Shown here piece by piece: positions 16,461 to 24,907 of a DNA stretch of 64,000 nt. Where the stretch lies: positions 992,001-1,056,000 of the forward strand of contig NZ_CP032549.1 of the NCBI RefSeq assembly GCF_012221945.1, given 5' to 3'. How positions within the stretch are numbered: position 1 is the stretch's first letter; each line of letters opens with the position of its first letter. The position numbers and the translations under genes were made by a program. This DNA is from Glutamicibacter mishrai (GTDB lineage Bacteria; Actinomycetota; Actinomycetes; Actinomycetales; Micrococcaceae). The notes beneath the pieces are model-generated. The model was not told where the DNA came from. It saw nothing but the letters and a program-made list of their open reading frames with translations, and did no database searches.

Positions 16461-18086
16461 ATGGCCAATATCCTTGAAGCCCACGCCCCGGCTTCTCGTC
16501 CCCGCATGCCCAAGCCAAGCGACCTGGACAAGCTGCGTCACAAGGCACGCACCGCTACAGATCATCTGAGCGCCAACGTGGCTGTTGATGCCGCCTACAA
16601 CCAGGAAATGCCAGAGGCGATCTCCAACAAGGTCCTGCCCTTTGAACGCAAGCTGAAGAACATGAGCGAAGTCCGCCATTTCTTCCGCACCAACAAGACC
16701 CCGATCTTCTTCCTCGGTGCCACCCCGGTCAATCTGCTCGGCCTGGACCGCTGGGTCCGCAAGTTCAGCTACATCACCTACTACGACGGCTGGGATGGCC
16801 ACCACCCTCGCGTCTTCACTCCAGCCGAGAAGCCCTACATCGAGTTCCAGAGCGCCGAAGAGATCAACAACTGGCTGTTGGAAAACCCGGAAGTTCGCGA
16901 ATACATCGATTCCCAGTGCACCCCAGGCGGGCCTCGGCCCAAAATTGCCATGGTGTTCTTCGATGAGGACACCGAAGCCATCTGCGAGGAACTGGGCTAC
17001 GACCTGATCCTGCCCTCCGCCGCCCTGCGCGAGGAACTTGACTCGAAGATTGTCACCACCAAGCTCGGCAACGCCGCCGGTGCCCCATCGGTCCCCAACA
17101 TCCTGGGCAAGGCATCGACCTACGATGAGCTCATGGCGCTGGCTGATGAAGCAGGGCTGGGTGATGATCTGGTCGTCCAGACCCCGTACGGCGATTCGGG
17201 AAAGACCACCTTCTTCATCGACTCGCCGCAGCAGTGGAAGCAGTACTCCAAGAACATCATCGGCGAAGAGCTCAAGGTGATGAAGCGGATCAACAACCAG
17301 CCGGTCGCCGTGGAAGCGGTCCTTACCGGATGCGGCACCGTAGTCGGCCCGATCCTGACCGAACTCGCCGGATACAAGGAGCTGACCCCATACAAGGGCG
17401 GCTGGTGCGGAAACGAGATGCACCCTGACGTGCTCACCGATTCGCAGCGTTCGCGCACCATCGATCTGGTCCGCAAGGTCGGCAACGGCCTGGAATCCGC
17501 CGGCTACCGCGGATTCTTCGAAGTCGACGTCCTAGTGGATACCGACACCGACGAGGTCTACCTCGGGGAGCTGAACCCGCGCATCTCCGGAGCCAGCGCC
17601 ATCACCAACGTCACCGCCGGTGCCTATGCCGACGTGCCGCTCTTCCTCTTCCACCTGCTTGAATTCCTGGATGTCGAATTCGAGCTGGATGTTGATGAAA
17701 TCAACGAACGCTGGGAGGAGATGAGCGGGGCCGATGTCTGGAGCCACATGATCATCAAGGAAACCGATGACATCCTCCAGTACATCACCCATGCTCCACG
17801 CACCGGAAAATACTTCCTCGACTCGCGAGGCAAGCTCCAGTTCTCCCGTGCTGCCCTGGACTGGCACCAACTGCAATCACACAAAGAAGCATTCTTTCTG
17901 CGCATCTACGGCGTAGAAGACTACCGCTGGAAAGGGGCCGACCTTGGGGTCCTGGTCACCAAGGCCAAACTTCAATACGAGGGCAAGAAGAAGACCAAGC
18001 TCAGCATCGACGCCAAGCACTTCATCTCCTCTATCCGCTCCCAGTACAAGGGCATTGACGTTCCAACGGCAGAGCATGGCGACTGA
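16461..18086 (+). CDS. ATP-grasp family ligase (biotin-carboxylase-like)
   Basis: This 541-residue protein has an ATP-grasp core. The glycine-rich nucleotide loop TPYGDSGKTTFF lies near residues 240-252 and the metal-binding EVDVLVD...YLGELNPRISGAS near 355-380 (E-x-N-P-R). ATP-grasp enzymes activate a carboxylate as an acyl phosphate and join it to an amine or thiol. Similar proteins are often labelled biotin carboxylase, but there is no biotin attachment domain and no carboxyltransferase nearby. A ~110-residue N-terminal region precedes the core. The ATG at 16461 has AAAGGA 12 bp upstream. The last 11 bp overlap the NylB-like hydrolase gene, so the two are probably translated together and act on related amide bonds. 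Confidence 0.85.
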   Translation: MANILEAHAPASRPRMPKPSDLDKLRHKARTATDHLSANVAVDAAYNQEMPEAISNKVLPFERKLKNMSEVRHFFRTNKTPIFFLGATPVNLLGLDRWVRKFSYITYYDGWDGHHPRVFTPAEKPYIEFQSAEEINNWLLENPEVREYIDSQCTPGGPRPKIAMVFFDEDTEAICEELGYDLILPSAALREELDSKIVTTKLGNAAGAPSVPNILGKASTYDELMALADEAGLGDDLVVQTPYGDSGKTTFFIDSPQQWKQYSKNIIGEELKVMKRINNQPVAVEAVLTGCGTVVGPILTELAGYKELTPYKGGWCGNEMHPDVLTDSQRSRTIDLVRKVGNGLESAGYRGFFEVDVLVDTDTDEVYLGELNPRISGASAITNVTAGAYADVPLFLFHLLEFLDVEFELDVDEINERWEEMSGADVWSHMIIKETDDILQYITHAPRTGKYFLDSRGKLQFSRAALDWHQLQSHKEAFFLRIYGVEDYRWKGADLGVLVTKAKLQYEGKKKTKLSIDAKHFISSIRSQYKGIDVPTAEHGD

Positions 18087-19305
18087 GGCCACCGACGCCG
18101 CGCCACAGTCGGCACAAGCCTCCGGGGACTCCAGCAAGGCGCTGAACATCGCCAACTGGCAGTACCCGCAGAACATCAAGCGCTCCTTCCAGAACATCGC
18201 CCGCATCCACCCCACCGTGAAGGTTTCCCGCGGTGATGGCCCTATTGTGAAACTGCACTTGGCCGAAGAGAAAATGGGCAAGCTGGAAGTAGCGAAAGCC
18301 AGCATCACCGACCCCGCGCTGACCGTACGCGGGGTGATGCATGCGACCAACACCGACGCGGTGCTGATCATGCACAACGGCCGAATCCTTTGGGAAAAGT
18401 ACTACAACACCATGACTTCGCTGACCGACCATCTGCTGATGTCGGTGAGTAAAACTCTGGTCGGTACCCTAGCGGGCGCGCTCATTGATGCGGACTTGCT
18501 AGACCCGGAGCAAGAGGTCACCAAGTATGTGCCAGCGCTATGTACCAGTGGTTATGCCGGGGCACGTGTGCGGGACATTTTGGACATGCGTTCTGGGATT
18601 AAATTCTCGGAAGAGTATCTAGACCCGGGTGCAGAAGTCCGACTGCTGGAGGAAGCCATTGGCTGGGCTCCATCGCATGGAACTATTGGGCCCATCGGCA
18701 TGTATGAGTTCCTACGGACCTTGCAGGCCAAGTCGGCCCACGGGGGTGCCTTTGAGTATCGCTCGTGCGAAACCGACGTTCTGGGATGGGTCCTTGAATC
18801 TGCTGGTGGAGCCCCGATTCAAGAACTCCTCTCGGACTACATCTGGTCAAAAATTGGTGCGCAGCAAGACCTTGTCATGGGTGTGGATCAGTTCGGAACC
18901 GGCATGTTTGATGGTGGCTTTAATGCCACCCTGCGCGACCTTGCCCGCTTTGGACATATGTATGTCAACGGCGGTCGTGCATTGACCGGGAAACAGGTCG
19001 TTTCCGAGGCTTGGCTGGCCGAAACCTTCACCGCGGATCCACTGCAGGTGCAGGCCTTTGCCCAGTCCCCCAGCGACAATATGATGCCCGGCGGCCGGTA
19101 TCGGAATCAGATCTGGTTCCCGAATCCTGTCACCAATGCAGCGGTAGCGTTGGGGATCCACGGCCAAATGATCTACATGGATCCAGCCACCAAATTGGTT
19201 GCGGTCAAGCTCTCCAGCTGGCCGTTGCCGCAGGATGCTTCCAAGCTCTTCCCCACCATCAGAGCGTTTGAAGCGGTCTCCAACTACCTGACAAATCATC
19301 AGTAA
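18076..19305 (+). CDS. NylB-like serine hydrolase (beta-lactamase fold)
   Basis: The 409-residue protein belongs to the beta-lactamase/DD-peptidase superfamily and closely resembles 6-aminohexanoate-dimer hydrolase NylB. Landmarks: the nucleophile motif HLLMSVSKTLVG with Ser123 and Lys126, Tyr181 in EEYLDP (Tyr170 of NylB), Tyr228 in FEYRSCETDVLGW (Tyr215), and GIHGQMIYMDP near 360 with the shared tail VKLSSWPLP. By this alignment the position of NylB Asp181 is Glu192 here. NylB cleaves linear amides between an omega-amino acid and a carboxylate, and the enzyme may do the same to a natural substrate. No signal peptide is seen. It overlaps the ATP-grasp gene by 11 bp. The start at 18076 has only a weak ribosome site, as expected for coupled translation. 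Confidence 0.9.
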   Translation: MATEATDAAPQSAQASGDSSKALNIANWQYPQNIKRSFQNIARIHPTVKVSRGDGPIVKLHLAEEKMGKLEVAKASITDPALTVRGVMHATNTDAVLIMHNGRILWEKYYNTMTSLTDHLLMSVSKTLVGTLAGALIDADLLDPEQEVTKYVPALCTSGYAGARVRDILDMRSGIKFSEEYLDPGAEVRLLEEAIGWAPSHGTIGPIGMYEFLRTLQAKSAHGGAFEYRSCETDVLGWVLESAGGAPIQELLSDYIWSKIGAQQDLVMGVDQFGTGMFDGGFNATLRDLARFGHMYVNGGRALTGKQVVSEAWLAETFTADPLQVQAFAQSPSDNMMPGGRYRNQIWFPNPVTNAAVALGIHGQMIYMDPATKLVAVKLSSWPLPQDASKLFPTIRAFEAVSNYLTNHQ

Positions 19306-19320
19306 CAACTGCATCCAAAA

Positions 19321-19356
19321 ACGGAGAAACACCCACATTAGCGGGTGTTTCTCCGT
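19321..19356. terminator. Bidirectional terminator
   Basis: ACGGAGAAACACCC pairs with GGGTGTTTCTCCGT (14 bp, 8-base loop) between the convergent NylB-like and decarboxylase genes, 15 bp after the first stop. An A-run (CCAAAAA) flanks the left side and TTTAT the right, so it can work on both strands. Confidence 0.87.
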
Positions 19357-19378
19357 TTATGCGCCTCTGCCTGCTCTC

Positions 19379-22126
19379 TTACTTGTTCACTTCCCCCAAA
19401 GAATCATGGGTGAAGACTTGGTAGCCGAGGTCTTGGTGATATCCGTGGATTTCACGGGTATCTAGCCGGTCCATGTAGTCCAAGATGTTCACCGTGACTA
19501 CTTGCCCAGGCACGAGGACAGGGAATCCTGGCGGGTAAGGCGTAACAAAAACTGCAGAGACGATCTGCTGACCGGACTCGATTCTTTCGCGAATCTGGGT
19601 CGAGGACAAAAAGTGCGTCGCAGGATCTTGATAGGTCAGATAGTAGGCCTTGCGTAAGTCCCCACTGCCGCCGCCGGTATCAAATTCTGGCGCGAAGAAG
19701 CTGAAGTCCGGCAGGCAGACTTGATCCATGTCTAGAGTTTTGCCCATGGCCAGTACTCGACCATCAAGGCGTTTTTTGCGTTCCAGCTCTTCAGCGATCT
19801 TCACCAAGACTTCAATCAGGTGAGCCACGGCTGAGCGAGTGGTTCCGATATTAGTCATCAGCAATACGGAGGTTCGGCTGGTCTTATTGACCTGGATTGA
19901 ATGCCCATCCATCAGGTACTGGTGTTTGAACGTATCTCCGTCCACCCCTGTCCTGCTGATATCTAGGGTCAACCGTGAAGGGTCTACGACGAACTCGTCG
20001 TTCTGCCATGCCTCATCCCACGCAGCTAGTCCGTCGCGGACCGGCATCACACTGCTAGAACTCCGATACTCATCGGGGATCAGATCTTTGGAATCAAGGA
20101 TGCGGAAGTATTTGCCCAAGAGGGTGTTGCGCGCCATGGCACGGCAAATAGACTGCGCCAAATCCACCTGACGCTGCACAAGGGCATAGCCCTCCAGCTC
20201 TGCCTGACGCCGTCCAATATCCAGCGAGGCAAGGATCTGATAGTTCGGCGAGGTTGAGGTGTGCGTCATGTACGCCTCACGGAAGGCGTTGAGATTACGC
20301 ATCGCAAAGTCTTGGTCAAAGACGTGGATCATGGAACCCTGACGCAACGAGGTCAGCGTCTTGTGCGTAGATTGTGTCGAATACACGCGTAAACGCACCT
20401 GCTCTGGATCCGGCATCAAACGCGTATTGAGCCATGCTTCATCATTACCTGGATCATTCTTGGTACCGGGTGCAGGTAAGTTCTTGGCTTGTTGCGCATA
20501 GCGTTGTTGGTATTCGGCAGTTTCCATATCCTCTTCGAGTACCTTCGCAACGCTCATCGCGGTGCGCTGCCGGTACACCGGATGGAAACTGGCAAACGCA
20601 AACCAAGCTTCGTCCCAGAGAAAAACAAGATCTGGCTTGATGGCCAAGCATTCCTCCATGACCCTGCGTGGGTCATAGATAATTCCGTCAAAGGTGCAGT
20701 TGGTCAAGGTGATCATCTTGACCTTATGCAATAAGCCTTCTCGGCGCAGTTGCAAGAGCCGGCCTTTGATTTCCCGCAGTGGTACCGCACCATACATGGA
20801 ATGCTCATTGAGCGGATAAGCTTCAAGATAGCTCACGTGGGCACCTGCCAACACCAGTGAATAGTGGTGGGACTTGTGGCAGTTGCGATCCACCAGCACG
20901 ATATCCCCCGGGGCCAGAATCGATTGGTGCACGATCTTGTTGGCCGTCGAGGTGCCGTTGGTGACGAAGTATGTTCGGTGACTGCCAAAGGCCCGGGCCG
21001 CTAATTCATGAGCGTCCTTGATGGAGCTCTTTGGATCCAGCAAGGAGTCCAGCCCGCCGGAAGTTGCCGAGGTCTCGGCCAGCAAGAGGTTCTTGCCATA
21101 AAACTCCACAAGGTCTCGGGCCCAAGGAGAATTCTGCACCGAACCGGCACGGGAAATAGGCATGGCGTGGAATACCCCGCCAGGGCGTTTGGCATACTTC
21201 TGCAGAGCATAGAAGAACGGTGTGTGGTACCGCTCGATGACCTCGGCAACGATAGAAAGATGCAGGTCCATGCCATCATTGCGCGAGAAGATGCGACGGA
21301 ATCGTCCGGTGATTTCGTGAGCAATGGATTCCAGGGCGACACCGGCAATCAAGTACACCGGAAGCTGTGGGTGCAACTTGTCAAGGATCTTTTCTAGATC
21401 CAACAATCGCTGGATCTGCCGGGTTGATTCGAAGTATCCGGCAGTGCGATTGGTAATGAATTTTTGCAGGGTGGAGGAGAGCCTGCGTCGGGTGGCCAAT
21501 TCAAAGCGGGCTGTCAGCACGACGCCTTGAATGCTGGGATTAATCAGGACAGCAGCCAGCGCATCTTCAACGCTGGGCACCACAATAAAGTTGTAATGGA
21601 AGGGATCGGTGCGCTGCCGTTGCGCTGCCAGTTCTTCGGTGAATCGTTGAATCTCATCTGCTGGCCCATTGTCCAGCAGTAGGATCTCGACCATCGGCAC
21701 GTAGGGTTTTGTTCCGTTAGGAGTACCGCTGCCTAGCTCCTCGGGATCAGTCTGGGCACCTTCGTGGCCTTCAAGATCAACGTATTGAGTCGTGGTCCTG
21801 AATGACTGGTTGGCTTGGTAGACCAGCTGCATCGCGTCGGCGTAGTGGCCGTTGGACATGAGTCCAGCAACTTCGTTGAAATAGTCCAAGCCGGGGTTTG
21901 CCCAATATGGTTCGATTGCGGCTAAGAGCCCCAGTAATCGACCGGCTTCCAATTCGTGTTCCTTGCGACCGGGTTCATCTTGATGTTCTGAGGAAATCTC
22001 ACTCAGCACATATCCAAGGTGCTCCCACGCGTCTTTGCGTTTTCGCCATGCACTTTCTGGAGTTGCAACAGCCTGTTTCTTCCCGAAGGTCAACCTCTTG
22101 CTCACGGTTGCCGGTATTCCTTTCAC
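19379..22126 (-). CDS. Orn/Lys/Arg decarboxylase family protein (PLP-dependent)
   Basis: The 915-residue protein is a fold-type I PLP enzyme. An N-terminal part of about 340 residues contains a receiver-like wing region. The catalytic core has RTYFVTNGTSTANK, DRNCHKSHHYS, the pyridine-nitrogen aspartate in FLWDEAWFAF, and the PLP lysine near residue 589 in STQSTHKTLTSLRQ. A C-terminal domain follows. Family members remove CO2 from ornithine, lysine or arginine to give diamines. It is longer than the E. coli enzymes (about 710-755) because of an extended N terminus. The GTG start lies just beside a short palindrome. It converges on the ATP-grasp/NylB pair and may supply an amine for that system; the true substrate cannot be read from the sequence. 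Confidence 0.88.
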   Translation of the reverse strand: MKGIPATVSKRLTFGKKQAVATPESAWRKRKDAWEHLGYVLSEISSEHQDEPGRKEHELEAGRLLGLLAAIEPYWANPGLDYFNEVAGLMSNGHYADAMQLVYQANQSFRTTTQYVDLEGHEGAQTDPEELGSGTPNGTKPYVPMVEILLLDNGPADEIQRFTEELAAQRQRTDPFHYNFIVVPSVEDALAAVLINPSIQGVVLTARFELATRRRLSSTLQKFITNRTAGYFESTRQIQRLLDLEKILDKLHPQLPVYLIAGVALESIAHEITGRFRRIFSRNDGMDLHLSIVAEVIERYHTPFFYALQKYAKRPGGVFHAMPISRAGSVQNSPWARDLVEFYGKNLLLAETSATSGGLDSLLDPKSSIKDAHELAARAFGSHRTYFVTNGTSTANKIVHQSILAPGDIVLVDRNCHKSHHYSLVLAGAHVSYLEAYPLNEHSMYGAVPLREIKGRLLQLRREGLLHKVKMITLTNCTFDGIIYDPRRVMEECLAIKPDLVFLWDEAWFAFASFHPVYRQRTAMSVAKVLEEDMETAEYQQRYAQQAKNLPAPGTKNDPGNDEAWLNTRLMPDPEQVRLRVYSTQSTHKTLTSLRQGSMIHVFDQDFAMRNLNAFREAYMTHTSTSPNYQILASLDIGRRQAELEGYALVQRQVDLAQSICRAMARNTLLGKYFRILDSKDLIPDEYRSSSSVMPVRDGLAAWDEAWQNDEFVVDPSRLTLDISRTGVDGDTFKHQYLMDGHSIQVNKTSRTSVLLMTNIGTTRSAVAHLIEVLVKIAEELERKKRLDGRVLAMGKTLDMDQVCLPDFSFFAPEFDTGGGSGDLRKAYYLTYQDPATHFLSSTQIRERIESGQQIVSAVFVTPYPPGFPVLVPGQVVTVNILDYMDRLDTREIHGYHQDLGYQVFTHDSLGEVNK

Positions 22127-22133
22127 CCTGCCT

Positions 22134-22152
22134 GGTTAACTGGTTGTTAACC
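22134..22152. promoter_or_regulatory. Palindrome next to the decarboxylase start
   Basis: GGTTAAC and GTTAACC form a perfect 7-bp inverted repeat around TGGTT, 7 bp upstream of the decarboxylase GTG start. In the mRNA it would form a hairpin beside the ribosome site; in DNA it could be an operator. The 299-bp gap between the decarboxylase and the next (divergent) gene holds no other recognisable feature. Confidence 0.45.
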
Positions 22153-22425
22153 TTCTGAGTAGTCTTCAGTGCACTCAGTAGAGCGAGAATATGTCACTAC
22201 CCGGCGGTAGCGGGGCAAAAATTGGCTTATTACGTAGTTTGTTTACCTACACACCAAAGTTTCATCTGGCATTTACCGTGCCCAAGTTCAAAGGAAAATG
22301 GCGACCACTAATAGATGAATTGTTTCGTAGCAGACGGTGACTGAGGCCTTCCTGCCGAATGCCTTTCACGACAAATGTACGATAGGGCTTATCACCATTT
22401 TGGTTCTTCAGGAGAGAGTCGTTCC

Positions 22426-22887
22426 ATGCCATTTCTGAGTTCCATCCTCAGTGGTATCGCCAAGCGTTTGGCTTCAAAATCGTCCCCGGAGCCTACCGTC
22501 TATGTTGTTTGGGGTAAGCAAAGCAGCCCGTATCCGGATCTGGAGCACTTCGAACCGATCATAGGAATCGTTGCTAACGAACATGAATGCTTCGCCCTAG
22601 AAGAAAAGTACTCCCACGTAGAAGTCAGTTGGGAAGCGCGTAAGGTATCGGGCGCCAAGAACAATGACGTCACCACAGCACAGCCCCTTTATCTAACACA
22701 TACCACTTTGGAGCAATACGACGTAGATAGCGAAGGGAATCCGCTGTTCGGGACCATGGATTTTCCGCGGCCTTCGGGGGTGTATTTCACTCGTGAAGCT
22801 GCCAAGCACGAGGCACCCGACGAGTATCTACATCTGGTGCACCTCGGTGAGATAGATCTTCATGGCGTCGGAAAGCTTTTAGACTAG
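22426..22887 (+). CDS. Hypothetical protein, 153 residues
   Basis: The ATG at 22426 has GGAGAGAG about 10 bp upstream; an in-frame ATG at 22375 has none. The N-terminal ~20 residues (MPFLSSILSGIAKRLASKSS) form an amphipathic, basic helix. The rest is soluble and acidic, with YVVWGKQSSPYPDLEHF near the start and GVYFTREAAKHEAPDEYLHLVHLGEI near the end. No known domain was recognised. It lies between the decarboxylase and the Lrp-type regulator. A link to that system is by position only. Confidence 0.68.
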   Translation: MPFLSSILSGIAKRLASKSSPEPTVYVVWGKQSSPYPDLEHFEPIIGIVANEHECFALEEKYSHVEVSWEARKVSGAKNNDVTTAQPLYLTHTTLEQYDVDSEGNPLFGTMDFPRPSGVYFTREAAKHEAPDEYLHLVHLGEIDLHGVGKLLD

Positions 22888-22943
22888 GTCTCCCCCACCG
22901 GCTCAGGAACAGGTCATCGAGCCCTCGTTGATCAACTGCATGC

Positions 22944-23909
22944 TTAGTTGTGGGGTAATTCTTCAACCATGCGTCCACCACGTTTGCGCGCTCCGAGCAC
23001 CATTGATGTGCGTAGCTGGACCATCTCGCCCCAGTTAGTGGCTGCAATGAATTCGTAGAGATCGCGTTGGCTTTCTACTGTGACATCCACCAGTAGCTGT
23101 GCGTCTCCAGCCACCGCGGCAACATAGCGGACCTGAGGCAGGGTCTTGAGCATATTGCCCAGCGCGTCCACACTCGCCGGGGAGACTTGAACCCATAACA
23201 AGGCTTCAACCCGGTACCCCATCAAGGCCGGATCAACCAAGGTTCGGATGCTGATGTGTTCTCCACGAAGCAAACTATCCAACCTGCGTGAGACCGAGGT
23301 TTCACTCATCCGCACTTGCCGCGAGATGCTGTCAATGCTCGCCCGTCCGTTATTGCGGAGCACGTCCACAATCAAACGATCACTGGGTGACATGGCTTCC
23401 GTCGGATTCCACGATGTCAACTCACTACCGGCGCTGGGTCTTAGCGCTGCTTCTTGCGCTTCGCTCAGTTCTCCGGCCCGCCAGGCGCGGATGGTTTTGA
23501 AGTATTTCAGAATCGGATAGATCTGGATACTACTGAGCCCCGGGGTCGCTGGTAGCTGCAGGGTCAAAATATCTTCTAGACCACCGTCGTAGTGAAGTTC
23601 GCTAACAACATCGCTTTCACCCGTGACCATATAGGTGAAGGAGGTGTCGGCACGTTGCGAAATGGCTTCACTGGCAACCGGAATGGTGCCGGGTGCGCAT
23701 TTGAGCGAAGCGATCACCGCTGCTTTCCGGTGAGCGATGGCAGCGACTTTAATCTTGCCCTCGTCTAAGAGCGCCGAGCCATACCGGGCCACAGTTCTTT
23801 CTGGTTCTCCGATCACCTTAGCGATCTTTCGCCACGTTGCCCTGCCATCTGCTTGTAAAGCGATGACGATTCTTTGTTCTACCTCGCTCAGCACTTCATT
23901 CTCAGCCAT
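22944..23909 (-). CDS. Lrp/AsnC-family regulator with two HTH units
   Basis: The 321-residue protein is about twice the length of a single Lrp unit. A first AsnC helix-turn-helix (EVEQRIVIALQADGRATWRKIAKVIGEPERTVARYG in two short halves) and a first ligand domain are followed near residue 175 by a second HTH (SDRLIVDVLRNNGRASIDSI, then MSETSVSRRLDSLL) and a second ligand domain. The ATG at 23909 is preceded closely by AGGAG; a TTG at 23960 would add 17 residues. It is divergent from the DUF5058 gene, with three palindromes between them, so it probably senses an amino acid or derivative and controls the transport/amidohydrolase operon. Confidence 0.88.
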   Translation of the reverse strand: MAENEVLSEVEQRIVIALQADGRATWRKIAKVIGEPERTVARYGSALLDEGKIKVAAIAHRKAAVIASLKCAPGTIPVASEAISQRADTSFTYMVTGESDVVSELHYDGGLEDILTLQLPATPGLSSIQIYPILKYFKTIRAWRAGELSEAQEAALRPSAGSELTSWNPTEAMSPSDRLIVDVLRNNGRASIDSISRQVRMSETSVSRRLDSLLRGEHISIRTLVDPALMGYRVEALLWVQVSPASVDALGNMLKTLPQVRYVAAVAGDAQLLVDVTVESQRDLYEFIAATNWGEMVQLRTSMVLGARKRGGRMVEELPHN

Positions 23910-24011
23910 AGCTCCTACTCTCAGGCCAAATTCTTCGTAAGGCAAGGAATATCTCGTCAATGAGCTCTATTATTTCGCGCCCCTGCCCACACTTTTCCCC
24001 AAAATTGAGGC

Positions 24012-24066
24012 AACTAATCGATAGTTTTGGAGATTTTCGACAAAAATCTGGCTAAATCTGCCAGAT
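24012..24066. promoter_or_regulatory. Three adjacent palindromes, putative Lrp operators
   Basis: AACTA-ATCGA-TAGTT (24012-24026), AGATTTT-CGACA-AAAATCT (24031-24049) and ATCTGGC-TAAATCT-GCCAGAT (24046-24066) lie in a row. Their centres are near 24019, 24040 and 24056. The first two are 21 bp apart, two helical turns. The cluster is about 86 bp upstream of the DUF5058 start and 103 bp upstream of the Lrp-type gene, and the sites have the length and AT-rich middle common to Lrp-family boxes. Confidence 0.55.
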
Positions 24067-24151
24067 CTTGTTTGACGCCCGGGAATGGCGGATCGTTGAC
24101 TTCCATAGAGACGCGCATCACATTAGGCGGTGCCCGAGACAAGGAGCTCAC

Positions 24152-24898
24152 ATGACCACGCGAAGAATCTTGGCAGCAGGTGATCCAACTTCAACGGACA
24201 TCTGGGCATTAGCTAATTCGCCCGTCCTCTGGTTCTGTGCGTTGGGAGTCTTTGCGGTCATTTTCGTCCAATGCATTCTCTACTCACGGGCCGTCAAGAA
24301 GGCCGCACCACACGTGGACATGCCACTGGCGGAAGTCAAAGAATCCTTCCGCGCCGGCGCCGTCGCCTCAATCGGTCCCTCCCTCGCCGTGGTGCTCGTG
24401 GCCATCGCATTGCTGGCACTGTTCGGCACCCCAGCCGTTCTAGTCCGTATCGGCCTGATCGGTTCGGCCGCCGCAGAGACCGGCTCGGCCAGCATTTCCG
24501 CCAGCACTATGGGTGCGGCCCTGGGCGGAGACAGCTATACCCAGCAAGTCTTTGGTGTGGCTTTCATGGCCATGAGCTTGTCAGGTGCCATGTGGATGAT
24601 CTGCACACTGATCATGACTCCACTACTGAAAAAGGGTGGAAATACACTCTCCAAGCGCAACCCTGCCGTCATGGCACTGGTACCCACCGCAGCCCTACTT
24701 GGTGCTTTCAGCGCCCTGACCATTGCTGAACTTCCAAAATCCAATGTGCACCTGATACTCGTTTGCATCTCGGCAGCCATGATGGGGCTATGCCTCTACC
24801 TCGCCAAAGTCCTGCACATTAAGTGGCTTGAGGAATGGGCCCTGGGCATTTCCATCGTCGTTTCCATTGTTGCCGCATACTTCCTGCACACCGCTTAA
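24152..24898 (+). CDS. DUF5058 family membrane protein
   Basis: The protein of 248 residues has six or seven membrane helices and a conserved cytoplasmic loop, MPLAEVKESFRAGAVASIGPSLAVV, typical of DUF5058. A small-residue-rich segment, GSASISASTMGAALGGDSYT, lies in the middle. The ATG at 24152 has AAGGAG 6 bp upstream. The family has no assigned activity. It is followed by a second membrane protein and an M20 amidohydrolase, and this set suggests an importer whose substrate the hydrolase cleaves. Confidence 0.85.
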   Translation: MTTRRILAAGDPTSTDIWALANSPVLWFCALGVFAVIFVQCILYSRAVKKAAPHVDMPLAEVKESFRAGAVASIGPSLAVVLVAIALLALFGTPAVLVRIGLIGSAAAETGSASISASTMGAALGGDSYTQQVFGVAFMAMSLSGAMWMICTLIMTPLLKKGGNTLSKRNPAVMALVPTAALLGAFSALTIAELPKSNVHLILVCISAAMMGLCLYLAKVLHIKWLEEWALGISIVVSIVAAYFLHTA

Positions 24899-24907
24899 GG
24901 ATCCATC

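Noticed and set aside
16461..18086. Biotin carboxylase or carbamoyl-phosphate synthase role for the ATP-grasp gene
   Set aside because: No biotin carrier or carboxyltransferase is nearby and the length and flanks differ; only the ATP-grasp fold is supported.
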